Shown here piece after piece: positions 1-5,523 of a DNA stretch of 6,440 nt. Positions within the stretch are counted from its first letter, which is position 1. Every line of letters begins with the position of its first letter. A program made the position numbers and the translations under genes. The stretch is from positions 1 through 6,440 of the forward strand of contig CAJXLR010000095.1 of assembly GCA_913056425.1 (NCBI GenBank), written 5' to 3'. The stretch is from an uncultured Bacteroidota bacterium (GTDB lineage: Bacteria > Bacteroidota > Bacteroidia > NS11-12g > UBA9320). Under the pieces are notes generated by a model. It had not been told where the DNA came from. It saw nothing but the letters and a program-made list of their open reading frames with translations, and ran no database searches.

Positions 1-408
1 CGCCGGTTTGTGATGTGCTCGATCCGACAAGCCCAAAAAACCGAGCAGCTCAAGTGCTCGCTTTTCTGCATCATGTATGGCTGTGCGCTGGATGTACGCC
101 GGAATACATACATTTTCCAGTGCTGTAAACTCGGGCAGTAAGTGATGGAACTGAAATATAAAACCGATGTTGTCGTTGCGAAACTTGGCCAACTCTTTTG
201 CATTGAGCTTAAGAATATCTGTTCCGTTGTAAACCACACTGCCAGCATCTGGTTTATCCAAACTTCCCATTATCTGTAGCAAAGTAGTTTTACCTGCACC
301 AGATGCGCCCACAATACTTACAATCTCCGACTTGTCTATAACTAGGTCAATGTTATTCAGAACCTGTAGAGAACCGTAAGCTTTTGATATGCTTTTTAAC
401 TCAATCAT
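1..408 (-). CDS. lolD: LolD-like ABC transporter ATP-binding protein (3' end beyond window)
   Basis: This is the N-terminal 136 residues of an ABC ATPase; the reading frame is open to the window edge. It would hydrolyse ATP on the cytoplasmic face to power a membrane permease. Visible motifs are a Walker A loop, GASGAGKT, at residues 34-41, and a Q-loop at Gln86 followed by FHHLLPEFTALENV (87-100). That last stretch closely resembles LolD, the ATPase that releases lipoproteins from the inner membrane for transport to the outer membrane. The ABC signature, Walker B and switch His lie outside the window, so their integrity is unknown. The ATG start lies one base after the stop of the upstream M1 peptidase gene (TAA-A-ATG), which implies co-transcription and probable translational coupling. 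No LolC/E-type permease is adjacent on the visible side. A MacB- or FtsE-type ATPase is the alternative, but the HHLLP segment favours LolD. The ABC ATPase call is certain; the LolD assignment is likely. Confidence 0.88.
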   Translation of the reverse strand, partial: MIELKSISKAYGSLQVLNNIDLVIDKSEIVSIVGASGAGKTTLLQIMGSLDKPDAGSVVYNGTDILKLNAKELAKFRNDNIGFIFQFHHLLPEFTALENVCIPAYIQRTAIHDAEKRALELLGFLGLSDRAHHKPA

Positions 409-409
409 T

Positions 410-3400
410 TTAGAAGGCTCGATTCACACCAATAACGTATCGCATCTGAACATATTCTGATTGTTCTTCAGGTATACGATTCAGGAAAAACGGTAAATCA
501 ATTCGGAGATTCAGTGGCTTTGTTGAAGACCACCTTCTATTGAAGTTTAACGCCAAGTTTGCTCCCACTCCTGCATCCATGCGGAAACCACTATGTTGTG
601 TCGCATTGATTCCCAGAATTCCGAAGTCTCCAAACAGGTAAGGATTAAAATCGATAAACCTCCCCAATTTGCCTTTTAGACGAGGGTTAATAAATCGTCC
701 GAAATCAAGTTCTGCATTAAATGCAATTCCACTGTTTCCTGCATATGCGAAGAACGTGTCGTTGTCAATCACGTTTGTGGCTGCCACACCTGAATATCCT
801 CTCAGATTAAGGCCACCGCCCTGGTGTACCATATTCCCTTCACGACCATGCTGTAACTGGTGTGATTGCAACCAACCAATAGCCCTTGAATATTTATTAT
901 CCATAAGGTCATATGTATTTGTCCCACTGAGTTGCAGCATTGCTTCGGGAGCAATCAAATCTCCAGTCATCACATGAGCAAAAGCTCTAGTACGAAGCAA
1001 AATCTTCTTGAGATTGGTATTGTGCTTCATCTCCGCTGAAAATGATGCATAGCTGTAATCCGACCAAAGCATCGGTGCTTGAGCGGTTAGTTTGAGTAGC
1101 CCGTTTCCGTTCACTTGCTTGAGTTCCCGACTAAACTTTAGTTTCATCCAGTTGTCAAAACCTGTATTCGCAAATTCAGGATACAGCATATAGTCTGAAT
1201 TATACCGGTTTGCCGAAGCAATTTCCCAATCCATTCGTCCTGCTTTGAATTCCTTGTCGATACCAAACATATGATACATCCAGCCTGCGTTGTATCTCGA
1301 CTCTATATTGAGGTTTGTATGGTGGGCGATTCGATTTCTGTAATCAACCATGTAGGATACGAGGTTGCGGCCATCAACTGTAGCTTCATCTGTACCAGAA
1401 AACTGCAAACCCGTGTTGTACCAAACCGTTGCATTGAATTTGTGCTTGGTGTTGAAGTAGTTTCCATTCAAATGAGCACCTACTTTCAGACCATCAACTC
1501 CGTTGTACCAGATGTCTGGACGATACTTTGTAACGTAATGTCGGAAGGTAAGTGGCCCATAGCGCAAATTGTCGTAACGTACATACTTGGGCAGTTTCTT
1601 TGCGTTATCCAATCGGTTAACATCCGCCAATCTACCTGATGGATCGATAACGACATCTTTGATACCCTGTTCTACTTTAACGCGTGCGGTATATGTCTTA
1701 TTAACCATGTCCCAACCGGTCCACTTTTGAAGCACAACGGCTCCAGTCTTTTTTACAAAATAGGTATTGGGAATGTGATAGTGTTGAACACCTCCCGCGT
1801 TGTCTACCACAGCAAAATCGATAGGCATTGAGTTCCCTTTGCGTTCAAATGTTATTTCATAATAATCGCCATCGCGTTTAACCGATTTTATTTTATAGTC
1901 GATAACACTATTATCGGTTAGCCATTCATCAAAGAACCAGTTCAGATCTACCTTAGTATATCGAATAATTGAAGATCTGAAGTCTTCCCAATACGGATGG
2001 CAGAACTTCCATTGATCGAAGTAGTTTTTAAATGCTGCATCGAATAGCTCATCACCAAGCACATACTGCAAGTTATAAAGCATAGTTGCAGTTTTGTAGT
2101 ACACCTGAGAGTAACCTCCACCGTGTCGTTCTGCGGAGTTGTAGTGATCCGAATGCACGTTTAATCGCGCATTATTGTCACCGATTGCATGAGCCATATA
2201 TCCGTAAAATACAGTTTGGTCGTCTCGGTAGTTTGGCCGGTAGTCCACCCCATCTATTGCCTTCTGAGACATAGCAGTTAAGAACTGCGTAAAACCTTCA
2301 TCCAGCGAAGCTCGATAGGTTTCATTGTTCCCCACCATCCCGAAAAACCAATTGTGTCCAACCTCATGCGCGATAAGACCTTTGTGGCCCGGAAAACTTC
2401 CCCCATCGAGGGTAAGCATTGGATATTCCATTCCGTCACGAGCGTCAGCCGCAATCATCTTAGGATAGGCAAACATCCCGACTTTTTCAGAATACACGCG
2501 TACAACATCTGCAACAAATTGAGCGGTGGGATGCCAACTGTGTGCGTGCTCTTCTTGAGCTAATGCTATACATCGGATACCATTCCAAACCACTTCACCA
2601 ATACGATAGGTTGGATCAGCTGTAAATGCGAAATCATGTACGTTAACAGCCCTAAAGCTCCACGTTTTAGTACTTCCGTCCGGAGTAATTGGATTTGAAT
2701 ATGGTTCGTTTCCTGTTTTGAAATTAGTTACATCTAAGCGCTGGCGAAGGTCGCCCGGGTACATTTCACTCTCATTCTGTAAGACTCCGGTTGCCTCAAC
2801 GATATATTGATTCGGGAAAGTTAGTGATACTTCAAAAACACCATAATCGCCATAAAACTCTTTACCCAAATGCTGATCCGTTGTCCAACCAAATTTGCGA
2901 TCGTAAACTGCGATTCTAGGATACCAATGAACCCCATCAAAGTGCAAGAAGTCTTTACCGTCTTTGCCTCCGTGACGAAAGGTTTTCATTCTACGGCGAA
3001 TATTACCACCGTCATCTTTATCCCAATACGTTTTGAAATTGATATCAAACTGAACACCCGAATTTGGAAGTAGAGGTGTTGGAAGATCGATATACATAAT
3101 TGAGTTATCAATCGTAAACGCTGTTGGTTTGTTGTTTACCGAGACCTTATTAATTACGGTATTCATGTTTTGCTCGTTCACCCCATAGGTGGTTTTCACC
3201 TTTGCCTCTTTGCGCATTGACGATAAGTATGAGTTGGGCGTAAACGCATTTTGATAGAGATGGAAATACACCCTGTTCAGTGTATCCGGAGAATTGTTCC
3301 AGTAATGTAGGGTCTCTTCACCACCAATCGACTCCTCTTTATCGTCGACCGAAACATTCATAATATAATATACATCCTGTTGCCAGTAGCCTTCATGAGG

Positions 3401-3529
3401 CATACGATTCTTCCAGTAAAGTTCGTTTCCGTTGCTTTGGAAAGCTCGCAGCTCTGCTGGACGAATATCTGCACCAGCGAATGCAGTAACAGAGAAGAAT
3501 AAGAATAAAAGAGTTTTGATTGTTCGCAT
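410..3529 (-). CDS. Secreted M1-family zinc metallopeptidase with C-terminal outer-membrane beta-barrel domain
   Basis: A 1039-residue exported peptidase. Residues 1-20 form a signal peptide (basic MRTIK, hydrophobic core, AFAGA cleavage region) with no lipobox Cys. Residues about 45-250 fit the M1 N-terminal beta domain. The catalytic domain (about 260-545) carries HEVGH at 388-392 (zinc ligands His388 and His392, general base Glu389), the third ligand Glu411 exactly 18 residues later, and a probable transition-state Tyr477 in a YYK context. In place of the exopeptidase motif GAMEN it has DGMEY (365-369), so aminopeptidase activity is plausible with an altered Asn position. A small beta domain follows (about 545-640) and ends in a VVIDPSGRLADVNR segment seen in such peptidases. 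Residues about 655-1039 have alternating amphipathic strands rich in Tyr, Asn and Gly, an LRGY motif (909-912) and a terminal Phe. This suggests an Omp85-like barrel of roughly BamA size anchoring the enzyme in the outer membrane. The peptidase call is firm; the barrel is inferred. No Shine-Dalgarno sequence precedes the ATG; the signal peptide fixes the start. Confidence 0.93.
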   Translation of the reverse strand: MRTIKTLLFLFFSVTAFAGADIRPAELRAFQSNGNELYWKNRMPHEGYWQQDVYYIMNVSVDDKEESIGGEETLHYWNNSPDTLNRVYFHLYQNAFTPNSYLSSMRKEAKVKTTYGVNEQNMNTVINKVSVNNKPTAFTIDNSIMYIDLPTPLLPNSGVQFDINFKTYWDKDDGGNIRRRMKTFRHGGKDGKDFLHFDGVHWYPRIAVYDRKFGWTTDQHLGKEFYGDYGVFEVSLTFPNQYIVEATGVLQNESEMYPGDLRQRLDVTNFKTGNEPYSNPITPDGSTKTWSFRAVNVHDFAFTADPTYRIGEVVWNGIRCIALAQEEHAHSWHPTAQFVADVVRVYSEKVGMFAYPKMIAADARDGMEYPMLTLDGGSFPGHKGLIAHEVGHNWFFGMVGNNETYRASLDEGFTQFLTAMSQKAIDGVDYRPNYRDDQTVFYGYMAHAIGDNNARLNVHSDHYNSAERHGGGYSQVYYKTATMLYNLQYVLGDELFDAAFKNYFDQWKFCHPYWEDFRSSIIRYTKVDLNWFFDEWLTDNSVIDYKIKSVKRDGDYYEITFERKGNSMPIDFAVVDNAGGVQHYHIPNTYFVKKTGAVVLQKWTGWDMVNKTYTARVKVEQGIKDVVIDPSGRLADVNRLDNAKKLPKYVRYDNLRYGPLTFRHYVTKYRPDIWYNGVDGLKVGAHLNGNYFNTKHKFNATVWYNTGLQFSGTDEATVDGRNLVSYMVDYRNRIAHHTNLNIESRYNAGWMYHMFGIDKEFKAGRMDWEIASANRYNSDYMLYPEFANTGFDNWMKLKFSRELKQVNGNGLLKLTAQAPMLWSDYSYASFSAEMKHNTNLKKILLRTRAFAHVMTGDLIAPEAMLQLSGTNTYDLMDNKYSRAIGWLQSHQLQHGREGNMVHQGGGLNLRGYSGVAATNVIDNDTFFAYAGNSGIAFNAELDFGRFINPRLKGKLGRFIDFNPYLFGDFGILGINATQHSGFRMDAGVGANLALNFNRRWSSTKPLNLRIDLPFFLNRIPEEQSEYVQMRYVIGVNRAF
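413..1567 (-). other. Putative Omp85-type beta-barrel domain within the M1 peptidase gene
   Basis: This marks the C-terminal domain of the M1 peptidase (residues about 655-1039, roughly 385 residues), close to the size of a 16-strand BamA/TamA-type barrel. Seen directly: repeated short amphipathic strands with Gly/Asn/Asp-rich turns, an LRGY motif at residues 909-912 (codons at 805-794) preceded by a GGG turn, and a final segment YVQMRYVIGVNRAF ending in an aromatic residue, as in many outer-membrane proteins. In the Omp85 superfamily, a (V/I/L)RG(F/Y) motif sits in loop 6, which folds into the barrel lumen. The LRGY here is about 130 residues from the C-terminus, as expected for that loop. 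Strand number was not computed. It could instead be another outer-membrane barrel family in which LRGY occurs by chance. Confidence 0.65.
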
Positions 3530-3578
3530 GTCCGATTTTTAAGGTCGAACAAAGAAAATCAAAAAATGTGAGTCTTGT

Positions 3579-4193
3579 TTAGTAACCGATGTAGCGCAAG
3601 AATTCCATTCGGGTAGCGTCTTTTTTGAACTGCCCTCCAAGATCTGCCGTTACTGTGGTCGAGTTGACATCCTCTACCCCACGAGCTGCAACGCACATGT
3701 GTGCAGCGTCTATAACTACTGCCACGTCGTCTGTTTTTAGTGTCTCTCTAAGTTCGCGAGCAATTTGACGAGTTAAACGTTCTTGAACTTGAGGGCGTTT
3801 GCTGTAGTATTTAACGATTCTATTGATTTTAGATAAACCAATCACTTCTCCATTAGAGATGTACGCAACATGAGCTTTTCCGTAGATTGGCACTAAATGA
3901 TGTTCACACGTTGAGAACACTGCAATATCTTTCTCAACCAACATTTGGCTGTACTGATACTTGTTTTCAAAAAGTGTAACCGCCGGTTTGTTCTCCGGGT
4001 TAAGTCCTCCAAAGATTTCTTTCACGTACATCTTTGCCACACGATGTGGGGTTTTCGAAATACTATCGTCTGTAAGGTCCATTCCCAGGGTTTCTAGGAT
4101 TTCTTTTACGTTCGACTCAATTCTGGATATTTTCTCATCGTCCGACAAGTCAAAGGCGTCGGGACGCAGTGGTGTTCTGGTAGAATCTTCCAT
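3579..4193 (-). CDS. folE: GTP cyclohydrolase I
   Basis: A 204-residue cytoplasmic enzyme that converts GTP to 7,8-dihydroneopterin triphosphate, the entry step to folate, tetrahydrobiopterin and 7-deazaguanine (queuosine) pathways. Family motifs are intact: the zinc-site segment STCEHH with Cys96 and His99, the third zinc ligand Cys167 in AAHMCVAARG (164-173), catalytic-pocket His98 and His165, the substrate-binding block RPQVQERLT (133-141), and the C-terminal NSTTVTADLGGQF region (177-189). The length is usual for homodecameric bacterial FolE, with a short acidic N-terminal tail before the conserved core. The ATG lies one base after the stop of the pterin synthase gene (TAG-T-ATG), so the two are almost certainly co-translated. 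The product of FolE is the direct substrate of that neighbour. The M1 peptidase gene follows after 49 bp on the same strand. Nothing suggests loss of function. Confidence 0.98.
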   Translation of the reverse strand: MEDSTRTPLRPDAFDLSDDEKISRIESNVKEILETLGMDLTDDSISKTPHRVAKMYVKEIFGGLNPENKPAVTLFENKYQYSQMLVEKDIAVFSTCEHHLVPIYGKAHVAYISNGEVIGLSKINRIVKYYSKRPQVQERLTRQIARELRETLKTDDVAVVIDAAHMCVAARGVEDVNSTTVTADLGGQFKKDATRMEFLRYIGY

Positions 4194-4194
4194 A

Positions 4195-4602
4195 CTATTC
4201 TTCTATGTCTACAAAGTTGCGTTCAGTTTCGTATAAACGAAGACCCAATGATAACGAGTTGTCAAGACGCTTTCTGAGACGGTTAAATATTTCAACTGCG
4301 ATATTTTCTGCAGTAGGATTTACATTTTTAAATTCAGGGATATCCAAGTTTAGATTGCGGTGATCGTAGCGCTCCAGGATTTCTTCATTGATAATTGCTT
4401 TCAGAATTCCGAGATCAATAACATACCCCGTGTCCGGATCAATCTCTCCGGTCACCTTCACCTCCATCACATAATTGTGGCCGTGATAGTTTGGCATATT
4501 ACACTTACCAAATACTTCGGTGTTTTTCTCATCACTCCAACTTGGATTGTGCAATCGGTGTGCGGCATTGAAATGTGCCTTTCTATAAACGGATACTTTC
4601 AT
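4195..4602 (-). CDS. 6-pyruvoyltetrahydropterin / 6-carboxytetrahydropterin synthase family protein (PTPS type)
   Basis: A 135-residue enzyme acting on FolE's product, dihydroneopterin triphosphate. Zinc ligands are His15 (in FNAAHRLH), His40 and His42 (YHGHNY). The catalytic Cys34 sits in GKCNMPNYHGH, giving a Cys-x5-His-Gly-His spacing. Asp80-His81 (YDHRNL) complete the catalytic triad, and Glu125 (LYETERN) is the expected pterin anchor. Classical QueD enzymes for queuosine have Cys-x3-HGH, whereas eukaryotic and bacterial 6-pyruvoyltetrahydropterin synthases have Cys-x5-HGH, so this protein looks like the biopterin-type (PTPS-II) class. Automatic pipelines would probably still label it queD. 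It is the first gene of the minus-strand cluster and is joined to folE by a one-base gap, consistent with a two-step pterin module. No queC or queE is visible. Family membership is certain; the physiological product (biopterin or queuosine precursor) is inferred from the motif. I left the symbol blank because queD may be wrong. Confidence 0.95.
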   Translation of the reverse strand: MKVSVYRKAHFNAAHRLHNPSWSDEKNTEVFGKCNMPNYHGHNYVMEVKVTGEIDPDTGYVIDLGILKAIINEEILERYDHRNLNLDIPEFKNVNPTAENIAVEIFNRLRKRLDNSLSLGLRLYETERNFVDIEE

Positions 4603-4679
4603 TCGATAATTGATGGTAATGCAAACACTAAAGCTGTCGTTTAGTTTTTAGAAATAAATCAAGTTGTTGAGCTTCATGA

Positions 4680-4687
4680 CAAAACTA
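4680..4687 (-). promoter_or_regulatory. Candidate -7 element for the pterin synthase operon
   Basis: Read on the minus strand this is TAGTTTTG, an exact match to the Bacteroidota -7 consensus TAnnTTTG, about 77 bases upstream of the pterin synthase start. No TTG lies at the expected 17-23 base spacing upstream, so it is a weak prediction. A second near-match, TAGTGTTTG with one extra base, lies at 4622-4630, closer to the gene. Confidence 0.3.
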
Positions 4688-4707
4688 GTCATAAACGTTC
4701 AAAATCA

Positions 4708-4743
4708 TTTTGTTTAACGTTTCTTATGATTTGTTAAACAAAA
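4708..4743. repeat. 11-bp perfect inverted repeat (14-base spacer)
   Basis: Left arm TTTTGTTTAAC (4708-4718) and right arm GTTAAACAAAA (4733-4743) are exact reverse complements around a 14-base spacer that contains TCTTAT. The repeat lies upstream of both divergent genes and just upstream of the candidate minus-strand -7 element. It could be an operator for a dimeric regulator. Both arms are AT-rich, and the A-run on the right would read as a T-run only at the 5' side on the minus strand, so a terminator role is unlikely. Confidence 0.6.
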
Positions 4744-4764
4744 AATAGATTCAACACATAGCCC

Positions 4765-4781
4765 TATAAGAAAGTCTTATA
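4765..4781. repeat. 7-bp perfect inverted repeat (3-base spacer)
   Basis: TATAAGA (4765-4771) and TCTTATA (4775-4781) are exact reverse complements separated by AAG, a compact 17-bp dyad of the size often bound by a homodimeric regulator. A TCTTAT copy also occurs in the spacer of the neighbouring 4708-4743 repeat. It lies about 75 bases upstream of the sigma gene's predicted -33 element. The sequence is AT-rich, so chance cannot be excluded. Confidence 0.5.
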
Positions 4782-4855
4782 CATACACTAACCTCTCATT
4801 TACAAGCACATACGACCTATTTTCATGTCAAAATACGGTCTGATTACAGAAATGC

Positions 4856-4885
4856 TTGTATATACATATATCGAATCTATATTCG
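4856..4885 (+). promoter_or_regulatory. Bacteroidota-type promoter of the ECF sigma gene
   Basis: TTG at 4856-4858 is followed after 19 bases by TATATTCG at 4878-4885, matching seven of eight positions of TAnnTTTG with spacing inside the usual 17-23 bases for Bacteroidota housekeeping promoters. Transcription would start near 4892, leaving a leader of only about 13 bases before the ATG, with no Shine-Dalgarno sequence. The -7 element is embedded in the 4871-4886 inverted repeat and the -33 overlaps the palindrome TGTATATACA (4857-4866), so bound protein could block it. Confidence 0.5.
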
Positions 4886-4886
4886 A
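4871..4886. repeat. 6-bp inverted repeat overlapping the sigma gene -7 element
   Basis: TCGAAT (4871-4876) and ATTCGA (4881-4886) are exact reverse complements around CTAT. The right arm overlaps the predicted -7 hexamer and lies about 20 bases before the sigma factor start, a typical repressor position. The binder is unknown. Confidence 0.45.
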
Positions 4887-4904
4887 ACCGGTAACAACAG
4901 AAAC

Positions 4905-5423
4905 ATGGACATCTCACACAAAATAAACAACGAACACTCAGCTTTAAACAGCTACGCTTTGCAACTGACCAAAAACGTGGATGATGCAAATGATTTAGTA
5001 CAAGAAACAATGCTTAAGGCATTAAAATACCAATCCAAGTTTAAAGAAGGTACAAACTTGAAAGGTTGGTTATATACGATAATGCGTAATAGCTTTATCA
5101 ATAATTATCGAAGAATCATGCGTCGTAATACCTTCATTGATACTACAGATAACACTTACTTCCTTGACGCCCCAACTCATACAACTGAAAACTCAGGCGA
5201 AATGAAGTTCATGGCAGAGGATATCCAAAGTGCTATTGAAACACTTCCGGAGGATTTGAGAATAACCTTCGAAATGAATATGGAAGGATTTAAGTATCAT
5301 GAAATTGCTGAAGAGCTTGATATTCCTATCGGAACCGTAAAGACTCGAATCTTCGTAGCGAAAAGACGTTTGCGTAAACAGTTAAAAACGTACGCTGGTC
5401 ACTACGGATTCAAAACAACGTAA
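4905..5423 (+). CDS. RNA polymerase sigma-70 factor, ECF subfamily
   Basis: A 172-residue cytoplasmic sigma factor with only the sigma2 and sigma4 domains, as expected for the ECF group. Sigma2 spans about residues 11-75. The core-binding helix has DDANDLVQET (26-35), and the -10-recognition helix starts at NLKGWLYTIMRN (51-62) and continues into the basic NNYRRIMRRN. A variable acidic/Thr-rich linker (about 76-104) follows. Sigma4 spans about 105-160: LPEDLRITFEMNMEGF, then the helix-turn-helix KYHEIAEELDIPIGTVKTRI (130-149) and a basic tail of Lys and Arg residues. It is preceded by its own promoter and followed by a strong terminator, so it is probably monocistronic. No anti-sigma gene is next to it: the upstream gene is divergent and the downstream gene convergent. 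Its activity is therefore likely set by transcription or by an unlinked partner. The regulon cannot be read from the sequence. Confidence 0.96.
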   Translation: MDISHKINNEHSALNSYALQLTKNVDDANDLVQETMLKALKYQSKFKEGTNLKGWLYTIMRNSFINNYRRIMRRNTFIDTTDNTYFLDAPTHTTENSGEMKFMAEDIQSAIETLPEDLRITFEMNMEGFKYHEIAEELDIPIGTVKTRIFVAKRRLRKQLKTYAGHYGFKTT

Positions 5424-5453
5424 GACTTAATTCACACACTACAGTCATAAAAG

Positions 5454-5479
5454 AGCTGCCTTCGGGCGGCTTTTTTTTT
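5454..5479 (+). terminator. Rho-independent terminator of the sigma gene, possibly bidirectional
   Basis: The stem AGCTGCC / GGCGGCT (5454-5460 with 5465-5471, one T-G pair) closes a stable TTCG tetraloop and runs straight into a nine-T tract (5471-5479). It lies 30 bases after the sigma factor stop. Read on the minus strand the same hairpin is followed by TCTTTTAT, so it may also end the convergent permease transcript, whose stop is 45 bases away. Confidence 0.9.
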
Positions 5480-5523
5480 GGCAAAGAATACTTGGATTAT
5501 GTGTTGTACGAAACTGTATTCGC

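Larger units (their letters stand above)
4603..4904. promoter_or_regulatory. Divergent intergenic regulatory region
   Basis: This 302-bp AT-rich region separates the minus-strand pterin/peptidase cluster from the plus-strand sigma factor gene and must carry promoters for both. I see no convincing gene in it. It contains several perfect inverted repeats (4708-4743, 4765-4781, 4857-4866, 4871-4886), a good plus-strand Bacteroidota-type promoter (4856-4885) and a minus-strand -7-like element (4680-4687). TCTTAT or its complement ATAAGA occurs three times (4722-4727, 4766-4771, 4775-4780), possibly as half-sites for a regulator. Confidence 0.7.

Noticed and set aside
413..700. Type IX secretion C-terminal sorting domain on the M1 peptidase
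   Set aside because: The C-terminus has barrel-like strands and a terminal Phe, not the compact Ig-like domain with a Lys-rich end expected of T9SS cargo.
669..977. 102-codon open frame on the plus strand
   Set aside because: Antisense to the conserved C-terminal domain of the peptidase, with low-complexity, Pro/Cys-rich translation typical of a shadow frame.
1271..1639. 122-codon open frame on the plus strand
   Set aside because: It is antisense to the barrel part of the M1 peptidase, shows no recognisable domain, and is explained as a shadow of that gene.
3358..3552. 64-codon minus-strand frame overlapping the peptidase start
   Set aside because: It is out of frame with the peptidase signal peptide and N-terminal domain and has no recognisable features.
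3981..3990. CGCCGGTTTG repeated exactly at 1-10 and 3981-3990
   Set aside because: Both copies lie inside coding sequence of unrelated genes, in different contexts; a single 10-mer match is expected by chance in about 6 kb.
3961..4236. 91-codon open frame on the plus strand
   Set aside because: Antisense to folE, whose motifs are intact; no independent coding evidence.
4676..4692. ATGAC / GTCAT inverted repeat with 7-base spacer
   Set aside because: Only five base pairs per arm in an AT-rich region; too short to separate from chance.
4828..5010. 60-codon minus-strand frame across the sigma gene start
   Set aside because: Cys/Phe-rich translation, overlaps the well-supported sigma factor and its promoter; likely chance.
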